A DNA stretch of 64,000 nt from Pseudomonas nitroreducens NBRC 12694 (GTDB lineage Bacteria > Pseudomonadota > Gammaproteobacteria > Pseudomonadales > Pseudomonadaceae), in NCBI RefSeq assembly GCF_002091755.1, contig NZ_BDAI01000015.1, positions 1-64,000 on the forward strand, written 5' to 3'. Made by a program: the position numbers and the translations under genes. The notes under the pieces are model-generated. The model made no database searches. It was given only the letters and a program-made list of their open reading frames with translations, and was not told the origin of the DNA. Below are positions 63,334 through 64,000 of the stretch, in pieces; position 1 is the stretch's first letter; the number at the start of each line of letters is the position of its first letter.

Positions 63334-64000
63334 TCAGGCGCGACTGGCGACGCTGCCCTGCTCCTTGGGAGCAAGGTTGAGCGCAAAGTACAGCACCGTC
63401 AGCAGCACCAGGAAGGCCGGGCCGATATACAGCGCGATGCGCGTATCTTCGAAGAACGCCATCAGCACCACTACCAGCACCAGGAAGGCCATGGCCAGGT
63501 ACGAGCTGATCGGGTACAGCCACATCCTGAACTGCAGCTTGCCGGCTTCGGCAGCGCTCAGCCCGCGGCGGAATTTCAACTGCGCCAGCAGGATCATCGC
63601 CCAGGTCCAGATGGCACCGAAGGTGGCGATGGAGGTCACCCAGGTGAACACCTTCTCGGGCACCAGATAGTTCAGCAGCACGCCCAGCAGCAGCGCGAAG
63701 ATCGACAGCAGCAGCGCATTGCGCGGCACGCCGCCGCTGGAGGTCCTGGCGAACACAGCCGGGGCCTGGCCATGCTGGGCGAGGCTGTAGAGCATGCGGC
63801 CGGTGCTGAAGATGCCACCGTTGCAGGACGACAGCGCGGCAGTGATCACCACGAAGTTGATGATGCCGGCGGCGGTCTTGATGCCCATGCGCTCGAAGGT
63901 CATGACGAAGGGGCTGCCCTGGGTGCCGATCTCGTTCCACGGGTAGATCGACATGATCACGAACAGCGCGCCCACGTAGAACAGCAGGATGCGCCAGAAC
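63334..64000 (-). CDS. APC/AAT family amino acid permease, C-terminal part (runs off the window)
   Basis: At least 221 residues are visible. They cover the C-terminal six or so helices of an AroP/ProY/GabP-like permease. SCNGGIFSTGRMLYSLAQHGQAPAVF and the RTSSGGVPRNALLLS loop are typical of the AAT group. The frame is open to the right edge and continues upstream of position 64000. Substrate cannot be told from this part. Confidence 0.88.
   Translation of the reverse strand, partial: FWRILLFYVGALFVIMSIYPWNEIGTQGSPFVMTFERMGIKTAAGIINFVVITAALSSCNGGIFSTGRMLYSLAQHGQAPAVFARTSSGGVPRNALLLSIFALLLGVLLNYLVPEKVFTWVTSIATFGAIWTWAMILLAQLKFRRGLSAAEAGKLQFRMWLYPISSYLAMAFLVLVVVLMAFFEDTRIALYIGPAFLVLLTVLYFALNLAPKEQGSVASRA

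Overview
The window is a high-GC, gene-dense chromosomal segment of a Pseudomonas, probably from the P. aeruginosa / P. nitroreducens / P. citronellolis side of the genus. I base this on gene content and order, without a database search. Runs of neighbours such as gloA-argG-motY-pyrC-rnt, bfd-bfr-grx-argF and glpK-glpR-glpD-glpM-metR match the P. aeruginosa gene order as I remember it. Protein motifs (BfrB ferroxidase residues, MotY, GlpM) and GAGCGAGCTTGCTCGCGAA-type palindromic intergenic repeats also fit Pseudomonas. I see no tRNA, rRNA, CRISPR array, transposase or phage gene. The segment looks like core chromosome with accessory metabolic blocks set between conserved anchors.

Layout. 1-1.8 kb: N-terminal part of a giant repetitive BapA-type adhesin (minus strand), preceded by a 0.5 kb leader. 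2.3-7.0 kb: gloA, argG, motY, then pyrC-rnt. 7.3-12.1 kb: iron storage (bfd with a Fur-like box on its promoter, bfr), an MFS carrier, grxD and an orphan molybdopterin oxidoreductase. 12.4-16.8 kb: argF, an ABC ATPase, an orphan EtfA paralogue, a PhzF-family enzyme and YbaK. 17-24.2 kb: glycerol block glpK-glpR-glpD-glpM. It lacks glpF, and a type V autotransporter lies between glpD and glpM. 24.2-31.8 kb: a Rieske oxygenase/reductase pair (carnitine monooxygenase CntA/CntB type), a BCCT carrier, a D-malate/tartrate dehydrogenase and its divergent LysR regulator. This is the same gene set as E. coli yeaTUVWX (dmlR-dmlA-yeaV-yeaW-yeaX), with an XRE-PAS-PAS regulator downstream. 31.9-43.8 kb: a hydrolase, a CopD-like membrane protein, metR, GST, an amidase-permease-LuxR unit, L-serine dehydratase, an FMN glutamate-synthase-like protein, AraC and LysE. 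43.8-51 kb: LysR/amidohydrolase, a TorF-like porin, and a compact minus-strand set (DoxX-like, DCC thiol oxidoreductase, DUF3237, methyltransferase, NTF2-like). 51-56.3 kb: ddl, then a B12-uptake operon (cobalamin riboswitch, BtuB-like receptor, thioredoxin-fold ferredoxin, BtuF-like binding protein). 56.3-64 kb: small enzymes, a GlxA-type regulator, lemA with an M48 protease, a 330-bp block of stacked inverted repeats, a CHMI-like tautomerase and a truncated amino acid permease.

How genes work together. The predicted carnitine route is import by BCCT, oxygenolytic release of trimethylamine by CntA/CntB, and oxidation of the malate-derived carbon by DmlA. A TGGTTAACA motif occurs upstream of the carrier and the oxygenase only, while a separate inverted repeat sits between dmlA and dmlR. 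In the B12 operon the three genes overlap at their stop/start codons and are headed by the riboswitch. GlpR most likely binds a near-perfect operator in front of glpD. The most unusual non-coding features are a predicted three-way-junction element at 62568-62676, an in-frame palindromic repeat forming part of the BtuF signal peptide, and a hairpin flush with the btuB ribosome binding site.
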